From: CAIOYC01 sp965277345
GTDB taxonomy: Bacteria > Pseudomonadota > Alphaproteobacteria > Caulobacterales > Caulobacteraceae
Direction: 5' to 3'
DNA length: 64,000 bases
Assembly: GCA_965277345.1 (NCBI GenBank)
Contig: CBDICI010000002.1
Span: 62,001-126,000 of the forward strand
Part shown: piece after piece, positions 34,299-45,517 of the stretch
Layout: the number at the start of each line of letters is the position of its first letter
Position numbering within the stretch: the stretch's first letter is position 1
Notes under the pieces: generated by a model
Databases searched by the model: none
Told to the model about the DNA's origin: nothing
Seen by the model: only the letters and a program-made list of their open reading frames with translations
Program-made: the position numbers and the translations under genes

Positions 34299-35189
34299 TC
34301 AGCCCTTGGCGAAGCAGGTGTGACCCTTGGCCGCCAGCGACCTGCAGAAGGCGTCCGCCGCCGAGCGAGTGGCGAACCCGGTGACCGAGGTGCGGAAATA
34401 GGTCTTGCCGTTCACCTCCACCGTCTCGACCCGCCTGGCCTTGCCGCCCATGTCGCCGGGCATGGCGGCGGAGACCGCGTCGTAGCCGCGCTCCGACTGG
34501 GCGGTGGAGGAGAAGGCGCCGATCTGCACCACCGCACCGGAGGCGGACGCCTTGGTTGTCGCGGGCGCGGCCTTGGCCACGGCTACCGGCTTTTGGGTGG
34601 TCGGCGACTCAGCCCTGGCACCCGTGGTGGGTGTGGAGGCCACCTTGGCGACGATGGCCGTGGCGTCGGGCCTGGCGGCAGCAGGGGCTGTGGCGGGAGG
34701 TTGCTGAGCCAGGCCCGGGGCATGATAGGCGGGCGCGGCCTTGGCGATCCGCACGACCGGGGCCGGCAGGACGGTATTGGTGGTCGGCAGCGGCCTGACC
34801 GGCGCGATGGTCTCGTCGGTCTGCACCGTGAGCTGGGCCCGGGGCTTGGGCGTTTCCGGCGGCGGGGCGAAGCTCGGCGCCCTTGCGGTAGCCTGCGCCA
34901 TTGGACCGGCGGCGCTCAACACATCGACGCCGGCGCCGGCGTCCTTGGGCTGGGCCGAAGCCGGGGCGGCGGTCTTCACCTGCGCCACCGGCTCGCCCAC
35001 CGGGCGCACCCCGTCCTTGCCGGTGTCATGACGATAATGCATGGCCAGCGCCCCCAGCACCACCACCAGCACGGCGCCGGACCCGATCAGGGTCATCGGC
35101 ATGGGCCTGCGCCCACGCGGACCGCGCGCGTCGAACTGCAGCGGGGCGTCGGGCTGTGGGGTATAGGCCCCGCGGTCGTATTCGGTCAT
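34299..35189 (-). CDS. SPOR domain-containing membrane protein
   Basis: This 296-residue protein has one TM helix (~32-51, MTLIGSGAVLVVVLGALAMH), a long Ala/Pro/Thr-rich periplasmic linker, and a C-terminal SPOR domain (VVQIGAFSSTAQSERGYDAV ... FRTSVTGFATRSAADAFCRS). SPOR domains bind denuded septal glycan, so a cell-division or wall-remodelling role is likely. It precedes nagZ by 6 bases. In many related genomes argS lies just upstream; here dgt does. Confidence 0.88.
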   Translation of the reverse strand: MTEYDRGAYTPQPDAPLQFDARGPRGRRPMPMTLIGSGAVLVVVLGALAMHYRHDTGKDGVRPVGEPVAQVKTAAPASAQPKDAGAGVDVLSAAGPMAQATARAPSFAPPPETPKPRAQLTVQTDETIAPVRPLPTTNTVLPAPVVRIAKAAPAYHAPGLAQQPPATAPAAARPDATAIVAKVASTPTTGARAESPTTQKPVAVAKAAPATTKASASGAVVQIGAFSSTAQSERGYDAVSAAMPGDMGGKARRVETVEVNGKTYFRTSVTGFATRSAADAFCRSLAAKGHTCFAKG

Positions 35190-35351
35190 CTGGCGAACCC
35201 TGGTCTCCCGCCCGACCCGCCCACCAGGCGAATCGCCGCGAATTGATCCGGCAGTCTAGCGGAGTGCGGCGACGCGTCTAAGCGCAGCCGAAGCCCCGAA
35301 CCGCCCTCAGCGACCATCCGCCGCTATGGTTAACAGCGGCTTATCGCCGAG

Positions 35352-36572
35352 CTACTCTCCCTCGAACAGGCGGCGGTGTTCCTCGATGGCGAAACGGTCG
35401 GTCATGCCGGCGATGTAGTCGCAGACGATCCGGGCGCGGGCGCGCTCATCGCCGGCGTCGCGCGCCTGCAATCCCCACTCGGGCGGCAGCACGTCGGGCT
35501 CGGTCATGAACACCTCGAACATCTGCACCAGCTTGCGCTTGGCCGCACTGCGCGAGCGGTTGACGCGATAGTGGCGATACATCCGCTCGCTCAGGAACAG
35601 GCGAAGCCGGCCGAGGTCCTCCAGCATGGGGCGCGAGAAGGCGACGATGGCCCGCTTCTGCATCCGCACCTGCTCCGGGGACGTCAGGCCGAGCGCGGCG
35701 GCGTTGCGGGTGGTCTCGGCCATCACATCGGCGACCATCACCCCGATCATCCGTCGCACCGCCTCCAGCCGCAACATGCGGTCGTCGATGCCCGGCCAGT
35801 CGCGGCGGGCGGCGTGGATCACCGGACCGATCAGCGGCACGTCGATCAGGTCCTCGATCCCGAACACCCCCGCCTGCAGCCCGTCGTCCACGTCGTGATT
35901 GTTGTAGGCGATGTCGTCGGCCAGCGCCGCCACCTGCGCCTCGGCGGAGGCATAGGTGGAGAGGCGCAGGTCCTGGCGCGTGTCATAGGCGGCGATGGCG
36001 GCCCAGGCGGGCTCCTTCAGCTTCGAGCGCACGGGGCCGTTGTGCTTTATCACGCCCTCCAGCGTCTCCCAGGTCAGGTTCAGACCGGGAAAGCCGGGAT
36101 AGCGCCGCTCCAGTTCGGTCACCACGCGGAAGGTCTGGACGTTATGGTCGAACCCCCCGAAGGCGCGCATACAATCGGCCAGCGCGTCCTCGCCCGCATG
36201 GCCGAAGGGCGGGTGGCCGAGGTCGTGGGCTATGGCCACCGTCTCGGCAAGATCGTCGTCGAGCCCCATGGCGCGGGCGATGGAGCGGGCGATCTGCGCC
36301 ACCTCCAGCGAGTGGGTCAGCCGGGTGCGGAAATAGTCGCCCTCGTGCGCCACGAACACCTGGGTCTTGCCCTTCAGGCGGCGAAAGGCGGTGGAGTGGA
36401 TGATGCGGTCGCGGTCGCGGGCGAAGGGATTACGGGTAGCGCTTTCCGCCTCGGGATAGAGCCGGCCTCGCGACCGGGCCGGATCCTCCGCCCAGGCCAG
36501 CCGGGCCGACCCGCCGGTGGGCGCTTCCTGCTCCTGCGAGGGCGGCTGCGGCGCGTTCAAGAGCCTCTCCAT
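35352..36572 (-). CDS. dgt: deoxyguanosinetriphosphate triphosphohydrolase-like protein (HD domain)
   Basis: This 406-residue HD-superfamily hydrolase cleaves dNTPs (family: dGTPase-like). Motifs are HSTAFRRLKGKTQVFV, TRLTHSLEVAQIARSIARAM, and the metal-binding HDLGHPPFGHAGEDAL, with AYNNHDVDDGLQAG later. The ATG at 36570-36572 (MERLLNAPQPP) is taken; a TTG 14 codons upstream is possible. It is divergent from erpA, a conserved arrangement. The intergenic region holds three copies of a short repeat. Confidence 0.92.
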   Translation of the reverse strand: MERLLNAPQPPSQEQEAPTGGSARLAWAEDPARSRGRLYPEAESATRNPFARDRDRIIHSTAFRRLKGKTQVFVAHEGDYFRTRLTHSLEVAQIARSIARAMGLDDDLAETVAIAHDLGHPPFGHAGEDALADCMRAFGGFDHNVQTFRVVTELERRYPGFPGLNLTWETLEGVIKHNGPVRSKLKEPAWAAIAAYDTRQDLRLSTYASAEAQVAALADDIAYNNHDVDDGLQAGVFGIEDLIDVPLIGPVIHAARRDWPGIDDRMLRLEAVRRMIGVMVADVMAETTRNAAALGLTSPEQVRMQKRAIVAFSRPMLEDLGRLRLFLSERMYRHYRVNRSRSAAKRKLVQMFEVFMTEPDVLPPEWGLQARDAGDERARARIVCDYIAGMTDRFAIEEHRRLFEGE

Positions 36573-36637
36573 GGGCGGGGTTCTGCGGCCGCGGGGTTTT
36601 GTTTCGACCGGCAAGGTCTCATATAGGCCCTGACGCC

Positions 36638-36678
36638 TTTTTCACACCGCGGCTTTCCACACCGCGTTTTCCACACCC
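36638..36678. repeat. three tandem TTTCCACACCGCG-like repeats between dgt and erpA
   Basis: The units are TTTTTCACACCGCG (36638-36651), GCTTTCCACACCGCG (36652-36666) and TTTTCCACACCC (36667-36678). Each contains a 9-mer close to a DnaA box (TTATCCACA); TTTTCCACA differs by one base. It lies just before the erpA start, in the divergent promoter region. Confidence 0.6.
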
Positions 36679-36686
36679 ATGTGCAC

Positions 36687-37016
36687 ATGACCCCAGCCCT
36701 CACCCTCTCGCCCGCCGCCGCCCGGCGCATCCACGACATCGGCGCGGCCGAACAGCGGTCGCTGATGCTGCGCGTGGCGGTGGACGGCGGCGGCTGTTCC
36801 GGCTTCCAGTACCGCTTCGACCTGGTGGAGGCGGCCCTGCCGGGCGATCACCGCATCGAACGCGACGGCGCCGCGGCGGTGGTGGACGATATCTCCATCG
36901 CCCTGCTCAGGGGGTCGGAGATCGACTTCGTGAATGCGCTGGCCGGCGCCGAATTCAAGATCCACAACCCCAACGCCAAGTCGAGCTGCGGCTGTGGGGT
37001 CAGCTTCTCGATCTGA
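36687..37016 (+). CDS. erpA: iron-sulfur cluster insertion protein (ErpA/HesB/IscA family)
   Basis: This 109-residue A-type carrier delivers Fe-S clusters to apo-proteins. The three ligand cysteines are in GGGCSGFQYRF (one) and SSCGCGVSFSI (two). ALTLSPAAARRIHDI and IHNPNAKSSCGCG are family-typical. I chose the ATG at 36687; a GTG two codons earlier is in frame. It has no clear Shine-Dalgarno. It is divergent from dgt and would serve etfQO or the radical-SAM enzyme among others. Confidence 0.93.
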   Translation: MTPALTLSPAAARRIHDIGAAEQRSLMLRVAVDGGGCSGFQYRFDLVEAALPGDHRIERDGAAAVVDDISIALLRGSEIDFVNALAGAEFKIHNPNAKSSCGCGVSFSI

Positions 37017-37042
37017 CCCGACCATGCGGGCGGCGGCGCCAG

Positions 37043-37083
37043 CTTGACGCGGTCCGTGTAATTTTGTTATTTCCCGAAATAAC
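37043..37083 (+). promoter_or_regulatory. promoter with 18-bp palindromic operator
   Basis: A -35 CTTGAC (37043-37048) is followed, after 17 bases, by GTTATT (37066-37071). That hexamer is the left part of a palindrome, GTTATTTCCCGAAATAAC (37066-37083), with perfect 8-bp arms around CC. A dimeric repressor bound here would block the promoter of the hydrolase gene. Confidence 0.6.
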
Positions 37084-37097
37084 GAATGGAGAAGGCG

Positions 37098-38081
37098 ATG
37101 AGGAGTCTGCTGGCGGCGCTGATGGCAGGGCTGTGCTCGGCGGGAGCGGCCATGGCTACGGACCGGGAGGTTTCCGTTCCGGCCGGCAAGGGTGATATCC
37201 ACGGCGCCGTGCGGATACCTGCGGGCTTCACCGGTGGCGCCGCCGTGCTCGTCATCGCCGGTTCGGGCCCCACCGACCGCGACGGAGACTCCGCCATGGG
37301 CGTCCATGCCGGCAGCTACCGATTGCTGGCCGACGCTCTTGAAACGGCTGGCATTCCCAGCTTGCGCTACGACAAGCGTGGTGTGGGCCAAAGCACGCGC
37401 GCCCTGATCGGCGACGGCCCCCGGACCAACGCCGCGGCCTTCGCCGCCGAAGCCCAGCTTAGGTTCACCGACTTCGCCGACGACGCCGCCGCCTTCGCCC
37501 GCCTGCTGGCGAAGGAGCCGGGCGTGCGCTGCGTGGTGATCCTCGGCCATTCGGAGGGCTCGCTGCTCGGCATGTTGGCGGCGCAGAAGGTTCCGGTCTG
37601 TGGCTATGTCTCGCTCTCCGGCGCCGGTCGCCCGATCGACCAGGTCCTGCTGGAGCAGGTGGCCCCCCAGGTGTCGCCCGCGGTCCTCGCCCGGGTGAAG
37701 GACACCATCGACCAGCTCAAGGCCGGCCACACCGTCGCAGAACCGCCGCTGCCGCAGGTATTTCGCCTGACGGTTCAGCCCTACATGATGTCCTGGCTGC
37801 CGCTCGATCCGGCGGTGGAGGTCGCCAAGGTCAGGGCGCCGGTGCTGATCGTCCAGGGCGACAACGACCTGCAGGTGAGCGTGGCCGATGCGGACCGGCT
37901 GGCCAAGGCGCGGCCGGACGCCAAACTGGTGGTGGTCAAGGGCATGAACCACGTCCTGAAGGACGCCCCCGCCGATCGCGCCGGCAACGTGGCGATCTAT
38001 GCCGACGCGCAAAAGCCGCTGTCGCCGCCCCTGGTTTCCGCCGTGGTGACGTTTGTCAAAGGGCTCGACCCGCGCCATTGA
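37098..38081 (+). CDS. exported alpha/beta hydrolase
   Basis: This 327-residue alpha/beta hydrolase has an N-terminal signal peptide (SLLAALMAGLCSAGAAMA). The nucleophile elbow GHSEGSLLG has Ser152. The acid is likely Asp in VQGDNDLQVSV and the base His in KGMNHVLK. The oxyanion segment VIAGSGPTDRDGDS and RYDKRGVGQS match the YqkD-like/serine-aminopeptidase group. The ATG at 37098 has GGAG at 37088-37091; a second ATG at 37086 is in frame. The substrate is unknown. The promoter carries a palindromic operator. xthA starts 6 bases after the stop. Confidence 0.82.
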   Translation: MRSLLAALMAGLCSAGAAMATDREVSVPAGKGDIHGAVRIPAGFTGGAAVLVIAGSGPTDRDGDSAMGVHAGSYRLLADALETAGIPSLRYDKRGVGQSTRALIGDGPRTNAAAFAAEAQLRFTDFADDAAAFARLLAKEPGVRCVVILGHSEGSLLGMLAAQKVPVCGYVSLSGAGRPIDQVLLEQVAPQVSPAVLARVKDTIDQLKAGHTVAEPPLPQVFRLTVQPYMMSWLPLDPAVEVAKVRAPVLIVQGDNDLQVSVADADRLAKARPDAKLVVVKGMNHVLKDAPADRAGNVAIYADAQKPLSPPLVSAVVTFVKGLDPRH

Positions 38082-38087
38082 TGGCGC

Positions 38088-38867
38088 ATGGACATCGCCA
38101 CCTGGAACGTGAACTCGGTCAATGCGCGGCTGGAGACGGTGCTGGCCTGGGTCCAGCTCGCCCGGCCGGAGGTGGTCTGCCTGCAGGAGATCAAGTGCAT
38201 CGACGACAAGTTTCCGTCGGAACCCTTTGAGGCGCTTGGCTATAATGTCGCCGTCCACGGCCAGAAGACCTACAACGGCGTCGCCCTGCTTTCCAAATTT
38301 CCGTTCGAGGACATCCGCCGGGGCTTGCCCGGCGACGATAGCGACGAACAGGCCCGCTATATCGAAGCTGTGATCGCCGCGCCGCGCCCGATCCGCGTCG
38401 GCGGCCTCTATCTGCCCAACGGCAATCCCATTGGTACGGAGAAGTTCGCCTATAAGCTGGCCTGGATGGAGCGCCTGCGTCGCCACGCCGCCGACCTGCT
38501 GTTGCTGGAGGAGGCGTTCGTTCTGGCCGGCGACTACAATGTGATCCCCGAGCCGGAGGATGCGGACAACCCGGCCGGCTGGCTCGGCGACGCTCTGTTC
38601 CAACCCGAGAGCCGCGCCGGCTGGCGCGCGCTGAAGCACCTCGGCCTGACCGAGGCCCAGGCGGAGGTGGGCGAGGACCCGCACGCCTACACCTTCTGGG
38701 ACTATCAGGCCGGCGCCTGGCAGCGGAACCACGGCATCCGCATCGACCACCTGTTCCTCTCCCCCCGCGCGGCCGAGCGGCTCAGCGGCTGCGTCGTCCA
38801 CCGCGACGCCCGCGCCATGGACAGGCCCTCCGACCACGTGCCGGTGGTGGCGAGCTTCGCCGACTGA
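38088..38867 (+). CDS. xthA: exodeoxyribonuclease III
   Basis: This 259-residue AP endonuclease and 3'-exonuclease acts in base excision repair, after glycosylases such as the one at 16 kb. EEP-family motifs are IATWNVNSVNARLE, VVCLQEIKCIDDKF (metal-binding Glu), YNGVALLSKF, LAGDYNVIPEPEDADNP, HGIRIDHLFLSPRAAE and the C-terminal MDRPSDHVPVVA with catalytic His. The ATG at 38088-38090 lies 6 bases after the hydrolase stop, so co-transcription is likely. Confidence 0.95.
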   Translation: MDIATWNVNSVNARLETVLAWVQLARPEVVCLQEIKCIDDKFPSEPFEALGYNVAVHGQKTYNGVALLSKFPFEDIRRGLPGDDSDEQARYIEAVIAAPRPIRVGGLYLPNGNPIGTEKFAYKLAWMERLRRHAADLLLLEEAFVLAGDYNVIPEPEDADNPAGWLGDALFQPESRAGWRALKHLGLTEAQAEVGEDPHAYTFWDYQAGAWQRNHGIRIDHLFLSPRAAERLSGCVVHRDARAMDRPSDHVPVVASFAD

Positions 38868-38892
38868 GCGCGAATCCCCTTAGCCTCGCTTC

Positions 38893-39423
38893 ATGGGTTC
38901 GGCGTTCGCCTTCCTGCTACTGATCGGCGTCGCCCTGGCCGTCGGCATCGCCGCGACGGCCATCGGGGCCTGGTGGTTCGAGCCGGGGGCCCGCGTCGCC
39001 CGCCGCCTGCGGCTGGGCTTCGCCGCGCCACCGGACGTGCTGTCCGTGGCCCCGGCGCGCAGCCAAGGCGCCGCGCTGGCGATCGACGAGCGCAAGCTGG
39101 CCATCGTGCGCGGCCCCGGCGACCCCGGCCTCGTCTATGACTTGCAGGAACTGGTGGGCGCCGAGCTGATCTTCGACGGCCAGGTCGCCGCCCGCTGTTT
39201 CCGCGGCGAAGGCCGACGTCCGCTCGACCAGACAAGCCCGGCGGTGAGCCGTGTGACGCTCCGCTTCGTCTTCGACGACCCGCACGATCCGGAGTTCGAG
39301 TTCGAGCTCTATCAGCCCGGCGACGCCAGGCGGCGCGACAACCTGTCCGGGGACGCCGCTTTGATGCTGGGACGCCGCTGGTTTGCGCGCCTGGAGGCCC
39401 TGCTGCGCCGCCCCGCCGAATAG
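38893..39423 (+). CDS. hypothetical membrane-anchored protein
   Basis: This 176-residue protein was not recognised. It has one N-terminal TM helix (~5-28, FAFLLLIGVALAVGIAATAI) followed by a cytosolic or periplasmic domain with no obvious catalytic motif. The pattern GAALAIDERKLAIVRGP...LVYDLQELVGAELIFDGQVAAR looks like a small beta-rich domain, perhaps a PH-like fold. It follows xthA with a 25-base gap and may be read through from that operon. The codon usage matches its neighbours. Confidence 0.7.
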   Translation: MGSAFAFLLLIGVALAVGIAATAIGAWWFEPGARVARRLRLGFAAPPDVLSVAPARSQGAALAIDERKLAIVRGPGDPGLVYDLQELVGAELIFDGQVAARCFRGEGRRPLDQTSPAVSRVTLRFVFDDPHDPEFEFELYQPGDARRRDNLSGDAALMLGRRWFARLEALLRRPAE

Positions 39424-39445
39424 CCCAGGCCCGAATGACTGGCGG

Positions 39446-40534
39446 CTAGCTGCGCACCTTCCAGGTGAGGCGGCGCACCGCCCAGAAGTTGAACACGCCC
39501 GCCGCCAGGGCGCCGACCCCGCCGGCCAGGGCCCAGCGGAGGCCAAGACGGAACAGGCTCTCGGCGATAAGCACATTCAACACGGCGCCGAGCGCGCACG
39601 AGGCGGCGAAGGCCACGAAGCCGCGCAGAAAATCCATCCCGCGCAGCCGCCGATCACGGAAGGTGAGCAGGTTGTTCAGCCAGAAGTTCCACCCCATGGC
39701 GATGAGGATAGCCGCCGCTTGGGAAACGGCGAAATGCAGGTGCAGACCACGGAACATCACGCCGAGGACGGCCAGGTTGACCACGACGCCGGAGACCCCG
39801 ACGGCGGTGAACAGGATGAAGCGCGCCGGGATCAGCCCGCCCAGACGCTTTTCCGCCAGCAGCGCCGCCAGGTCGACAACCACCCGTAGGTCCAGCTTGG
39901 ACTCGCCGCCGCGCCGAGGGCGAAGGGCGGTGGTGCGCTCGACAAAAGTGGCGCGCGGTCGGGCGGACGCGGCCAGATCGACCAAAATCTTGAACCCGAC
40001 CCCGGAAACCCGCGGTCTGGCGCGCCGATAAAAGGCGCGAGTCATGACGAAATAGCCGCTCATCGGGTCGGTCAGGTGCATGCCCAGCGCCCGATCCGCC
40101 AGCCAGACACCCGCCCTGGACAGGCGCACGCGGAGCGGCGACAGCGCCTGCTGCGCCGCGAGGTCCCGCGCGGCGATGGCGAGATCGCTATCGGCGGCGC
40201 GCAAGGCGGCGATCAGGCCGGGCAGCAAGGCCGGGTCGTGCTGGCCATCGCCGTCGATAAGCGCCAGGAGCGGCGCCCCCGCCGCATCCCACCCCGCCAA
40301 GGCCGCCGACCCCAGGCCGCGGATGTCCACCCGCTCGATCAACCGCACGCTTGGATCGCCGGGCGCCAGGACAGCGGCGGGCGTACCGTCGGTCGAGCCA
40401 TCGTCGACGACGATGATCTCGTGGGCCGTCCCCGCCAGCGTCCGCTGAATCTCGGCAATCAGCGGCCCGATCGCCGCCACCTCGTTCAGGGTGCAGACGA
40501 TGATGGAGATTTCGGGGGCGGATTCAGCGCTCAC
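39446..40534 (-). CDS. family 2 glycosyltransferase fused to GtrA-like membrane domain
   Basis: This 362-residue two-domain protein resembles dolichol/undecaprenyl-phosphate mannose synthase. The N-terminal GT2 domain (1-~220) contains ISIIVCTLNEVAAIGPLI, VVDDGSTDGTPAA and ALIDGDGQHDP (DxD metal site). The C-terminal GtrA-like region (~235-355) has four predicted TM helices (FILFTAVGVSGVVVNLAVLG..., MGWNFWLNNLLTFRDR, FVAFAASCALGAVLNVLI, LAGGVGALAAGVFNFWAVR). The start is GTG at 40532-40534, after GGGGAGG. It probably makes a polyprenyl-phosphate sugar for surface glycans; the sugar is not known. Confidence 0.88.
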   Translation of the reverse strand: MSAESAPEISIIVCTLNEVAAIGPLIAEIQRTLAGTAHEIIVVDDGSTDGTPAAVLAPGDPSVRLIERVDIRGLGSAALAGWDAAGAPLLALIDGDGQHDPALLPGLIAALRAADSDLAIAARDLAAQQALSPLRVRLSRAGVWLADRALGMHLTDPMSGYFVMTRAFYRRARPRVSGVGFKILVDLAASARPRATFVERTTALRPRRGGESKLDLRVVVDLAALLAEKRLGGLIPARFILFTAVGVSGVVVNLAVLGVMFRGLHLHFAVSQAAAILIAMGWNFWLNNLLTFRDRRLRGMDFLRGFVAFAASCALGAVLNVLIAESLFRLGLRWALAGGVGALAAGVFNFWAVRRLTWKVRS

Positions 40535-40651
40535 GGCCTCCCCTAGCACGGGCGTGGTCCCACGCCAGCCGCCGTGGAGGAACGGAGCCGATGTTCGATG
40601 GATCGCGAGTTCGCCTCCGGCCGTTTCATCTCCAATTCCGGGAGCCCATCG

Positions 40652-40867
40652 ATGCCGTCCACCCCACGCGAAACCGAGAATGACAACCTGAAGCCCGGCG
40701 CGCCGCCGGGGCCAAAAACGGGGTCGGACGGTTCCCGCTCGGACAAGACGAGCACGGACCCCTCCACCGGTGAGAGCCGCGGCACCGATCCCGCCCGGAA
40801 CGACAGCGCCGCCGAGGATCGCTCCCCGACGGCGCATAAGGATCGTCGGATCAAGCCCGACGTGTAG
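40652..40867 (+). CDS. small predicted disordered protein
   Basis: This is a 71-residue ORF with GGAG at 40640-40643, eight bases before its ATG. The product is hydrophilic and low-complexity (Ser, Asp, Pro, Gly, Lys rich; TPRETENDNLKPGAPPGPK), ending RRIKPDV. It has no hydrophobic core and was not recognised. It runs convergent with tuf and ends 10 bases from the tuf stop. Codon usage is plausible but the ORF is short, so it may not be a gene. Confidence 0.45.
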   Translation: MPSTPRETENDNLKPGAPPGPKTGSDGSRSDKTSTDPSTGESRGTDPARNDSAAEDRSPTAHKDRRIKPDV

Positions 40868-40876
40868 TCCAATCGC

Positions 40877-42067
<1,191 letters not shown>

Positions 42068-42178
42068 TTTTCTCTAGCTCCGGCCCCAGATCGGGGTCCT
42101 CTTCTGGGGGTATGTAAGGGCCGACGGTTTCTATGAAACCGGCAGACTTTTCAACAGGCTTTTCCGGACGGAAGAACC

Positions 42179-44257
<2,079 letters not shown>

Positions 44258-44387
44258 GGGGACGGGCTCTGCGGTCGGGCGTTTAAGCGTAGCGATTGGG
44301 GGCGTCGGGAGCAGCGGGGGGTTTAGCGCAAACCCTCCGCCTTAGGAAGCCGCGGACGGGACCGCGACTGCCGCTCCCATATAGGGC

Positions 44388-44861
44388 TTACCAGCGGTAA
44401 TGCGAGAAGGCGCGGTTCGCCTCGGCCATCTTGTGGGTGTCTTCGCGCTTCTTCACCGCGGTGCCGCGATTGTTGGAAGCGTCGAGCAGCTCGGCGGCCA
44501 GCTTTTCGGTCATGGTGTTCTCGCCGCGCTTGCGCGCCGCGTTGACCAGCCAGCGGATGGCCAGCGCCCGACGGCGGTCGGGGCGCACTTCCACCGGCAC
44601 CTGATAGGTGGCGCCGCCCACCCGGCGAGAGCGTACCTCGATGGCGGGGGCCACGTTGTCGAGCGCGGTGTGGAACACGGTGATCACGTCCATGTCGCGG
44701 CGCTTGGTCTCGATGATGTCGAAGGCGCCATAGACGATATTCTCGGCCACGGCCTTCTTCCCTTCGTACATGACGTAGTTCATGAACTTGGTGAGGACGA
44801 GGTCGCCGAACTTGGGGTCGGGCAGAACTTCGCGCTTCTCTGCGCGGTGACGACGGGACAT
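44388..44861 (-). CDS. rpsG: 30S ribosomal protein S7
   Basis: This 157-residue 16S-rRNA-binding protein organises the 30S head. It shows MSRRHRAEKREVLPDPKFGD, VYGAFDIIETKRRDMDVITV, VGGATYQVPVEVRPDRRRAL and the basic tail. Its ATG is 3 bases after the stop codon of the inserted 91-residue ORF, and its AAAGG ribosome-binding site lies in that ORF's last codons. S7 normally autoregulates the str operon through the rpsL-rpsG spacer; here that spacer is replaced. Confidence 0.98.
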   Translation of the reverse strand: MSRRHRAEKREVLPDPKFGDLVLTKFMNYVMYEGKKAVAENIVYGAFDIIETKRRDMDVITVFHTALDNVAPAIEVRSRRVGGATYQVPVEVRPDRRRALAIRWLVNAARKRGENTMTEKLAAELLDASNNRGTAVKKREDTHKMAEANRAFSHYRW

Positions 44862-44864
44862 ATG

Positions 44865-45140
44865 TTAGACCTTTATCCAGCGGGGCGTTGACCAGCCGAG
44901 CTTGTTATCTTTTTGGAAAGAACCGTGGCGAGGCGACGAAATCAGAGCACTGCCGCGCAACGGGTGAAGAATCTTGCTGATCGCCAACTTAACCTGACGA
45001 ATGGTTACGCCGCGGTAGGCAATTAACTTAAAGGTTGTGCGCGGGCCAAGCACGGTCAGCGTCCCAAAAGCCCCAAGCGCGTTGACCATCCGATCATAAT
45101 TGCGGCCGATTGGATTATCGTAGGTGATCGTCACTTGCAT
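44865..45140 (-). CDS. unassigned 91-residue ORF between rpsL and rpsG (possible SinR/Cas2-like fold)
   Basis: The start is 5 bases after the rpsL stop and the end 3 bases before rpsG. Composition is about 55% GC against ~66% for its neighbours. The protein begins MQVTITYDNPIGRNYDRMVN, has a central basic segment (TIRQVKLAISKILHPLR) and ends GWSTPRWIKV. The ITYD...GRNYDxxxxAL...G pattern followed by a beta/alpha/beta layout resembles small ferredoxin-fold SinR/Cas2-like proteins. That is my own pattern match, not a search result. No signal peptide or TM segment is seen. It is translated, if at all, by coupling within the str operon. Confidence 0.6.
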   Translation of the reverse strand: MQVTITYDNPIGRNYDRMVNALGAFGTLTVLGPRTTFKLIAYRGVTIRQVKLAISKILHPLRGSALISSPRHGSFQKDNKLGWSTPRWIKV

Positions 45141-45145
45141 AAGAA

Positions 45146-45517
45146 TTACTTCGGCCGCTTGGCGCCATAGTGCGAACGGCGCTGCTTGCGGTTCTTCACA
45201 CCCTGGGTGTCGAGCACGCCGCGCAGGATATGGTAGCGCACGCCCGGAAGGTCCTTCACGCGGCCGCCGCGGATCAGCACCACGGAATGTTCCTGCAGGT
45301 TGTGGCCTTCGCCGGGGATGTAGCACACCGCCTCGATGCCGGAGGTCAGGCGCACCTTGGCCACCTTACGCAGCGCCGAGTTCGGCTTCTTCGGCGTGGT
45401 CGTATAGACGCGGGTGCAGACGCCGCGGCGCTGCGGGCTGCCCTTCAGCGCCGGCACCTTGTTGCGGTTCGGCTTGGCCTGGCGGGGCTTGCGGATAAGC
45501 TGGTTGATCGTCGGCAT
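45146..45517 (-). CDS. rpsL: 30S ribosomal protein S12
   Basis: This 123-residue decoding-site protein shows MPTINQLIRKPRQAKPNRNK, TPKKPNSALRKVAKVRLTSG and GGRVKDLPGVRYHIL. The lysines linked to streptomycin response (K43 in TPKKPNS and K88 in GRVKDLPG, E. coli numbering) are the sensitive type. The ATG at 45515-45517 is the conserved start. It is first of the str operon here. The upstream region contains a hairpin, not rpoC. Confidence 0.98.
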   Translation of the reverse strand: MPTINQLIRKPRQAKPNRNKVPALKGSPQRRGVCTRVYTTTPKKPNSALRKVAKVRLTSGIEAVCYIPGEGHNLQEHSVVLIRGGRVKDLPGVRYHILRGVLDTQGVKNRKQRRSHYGAKRPK

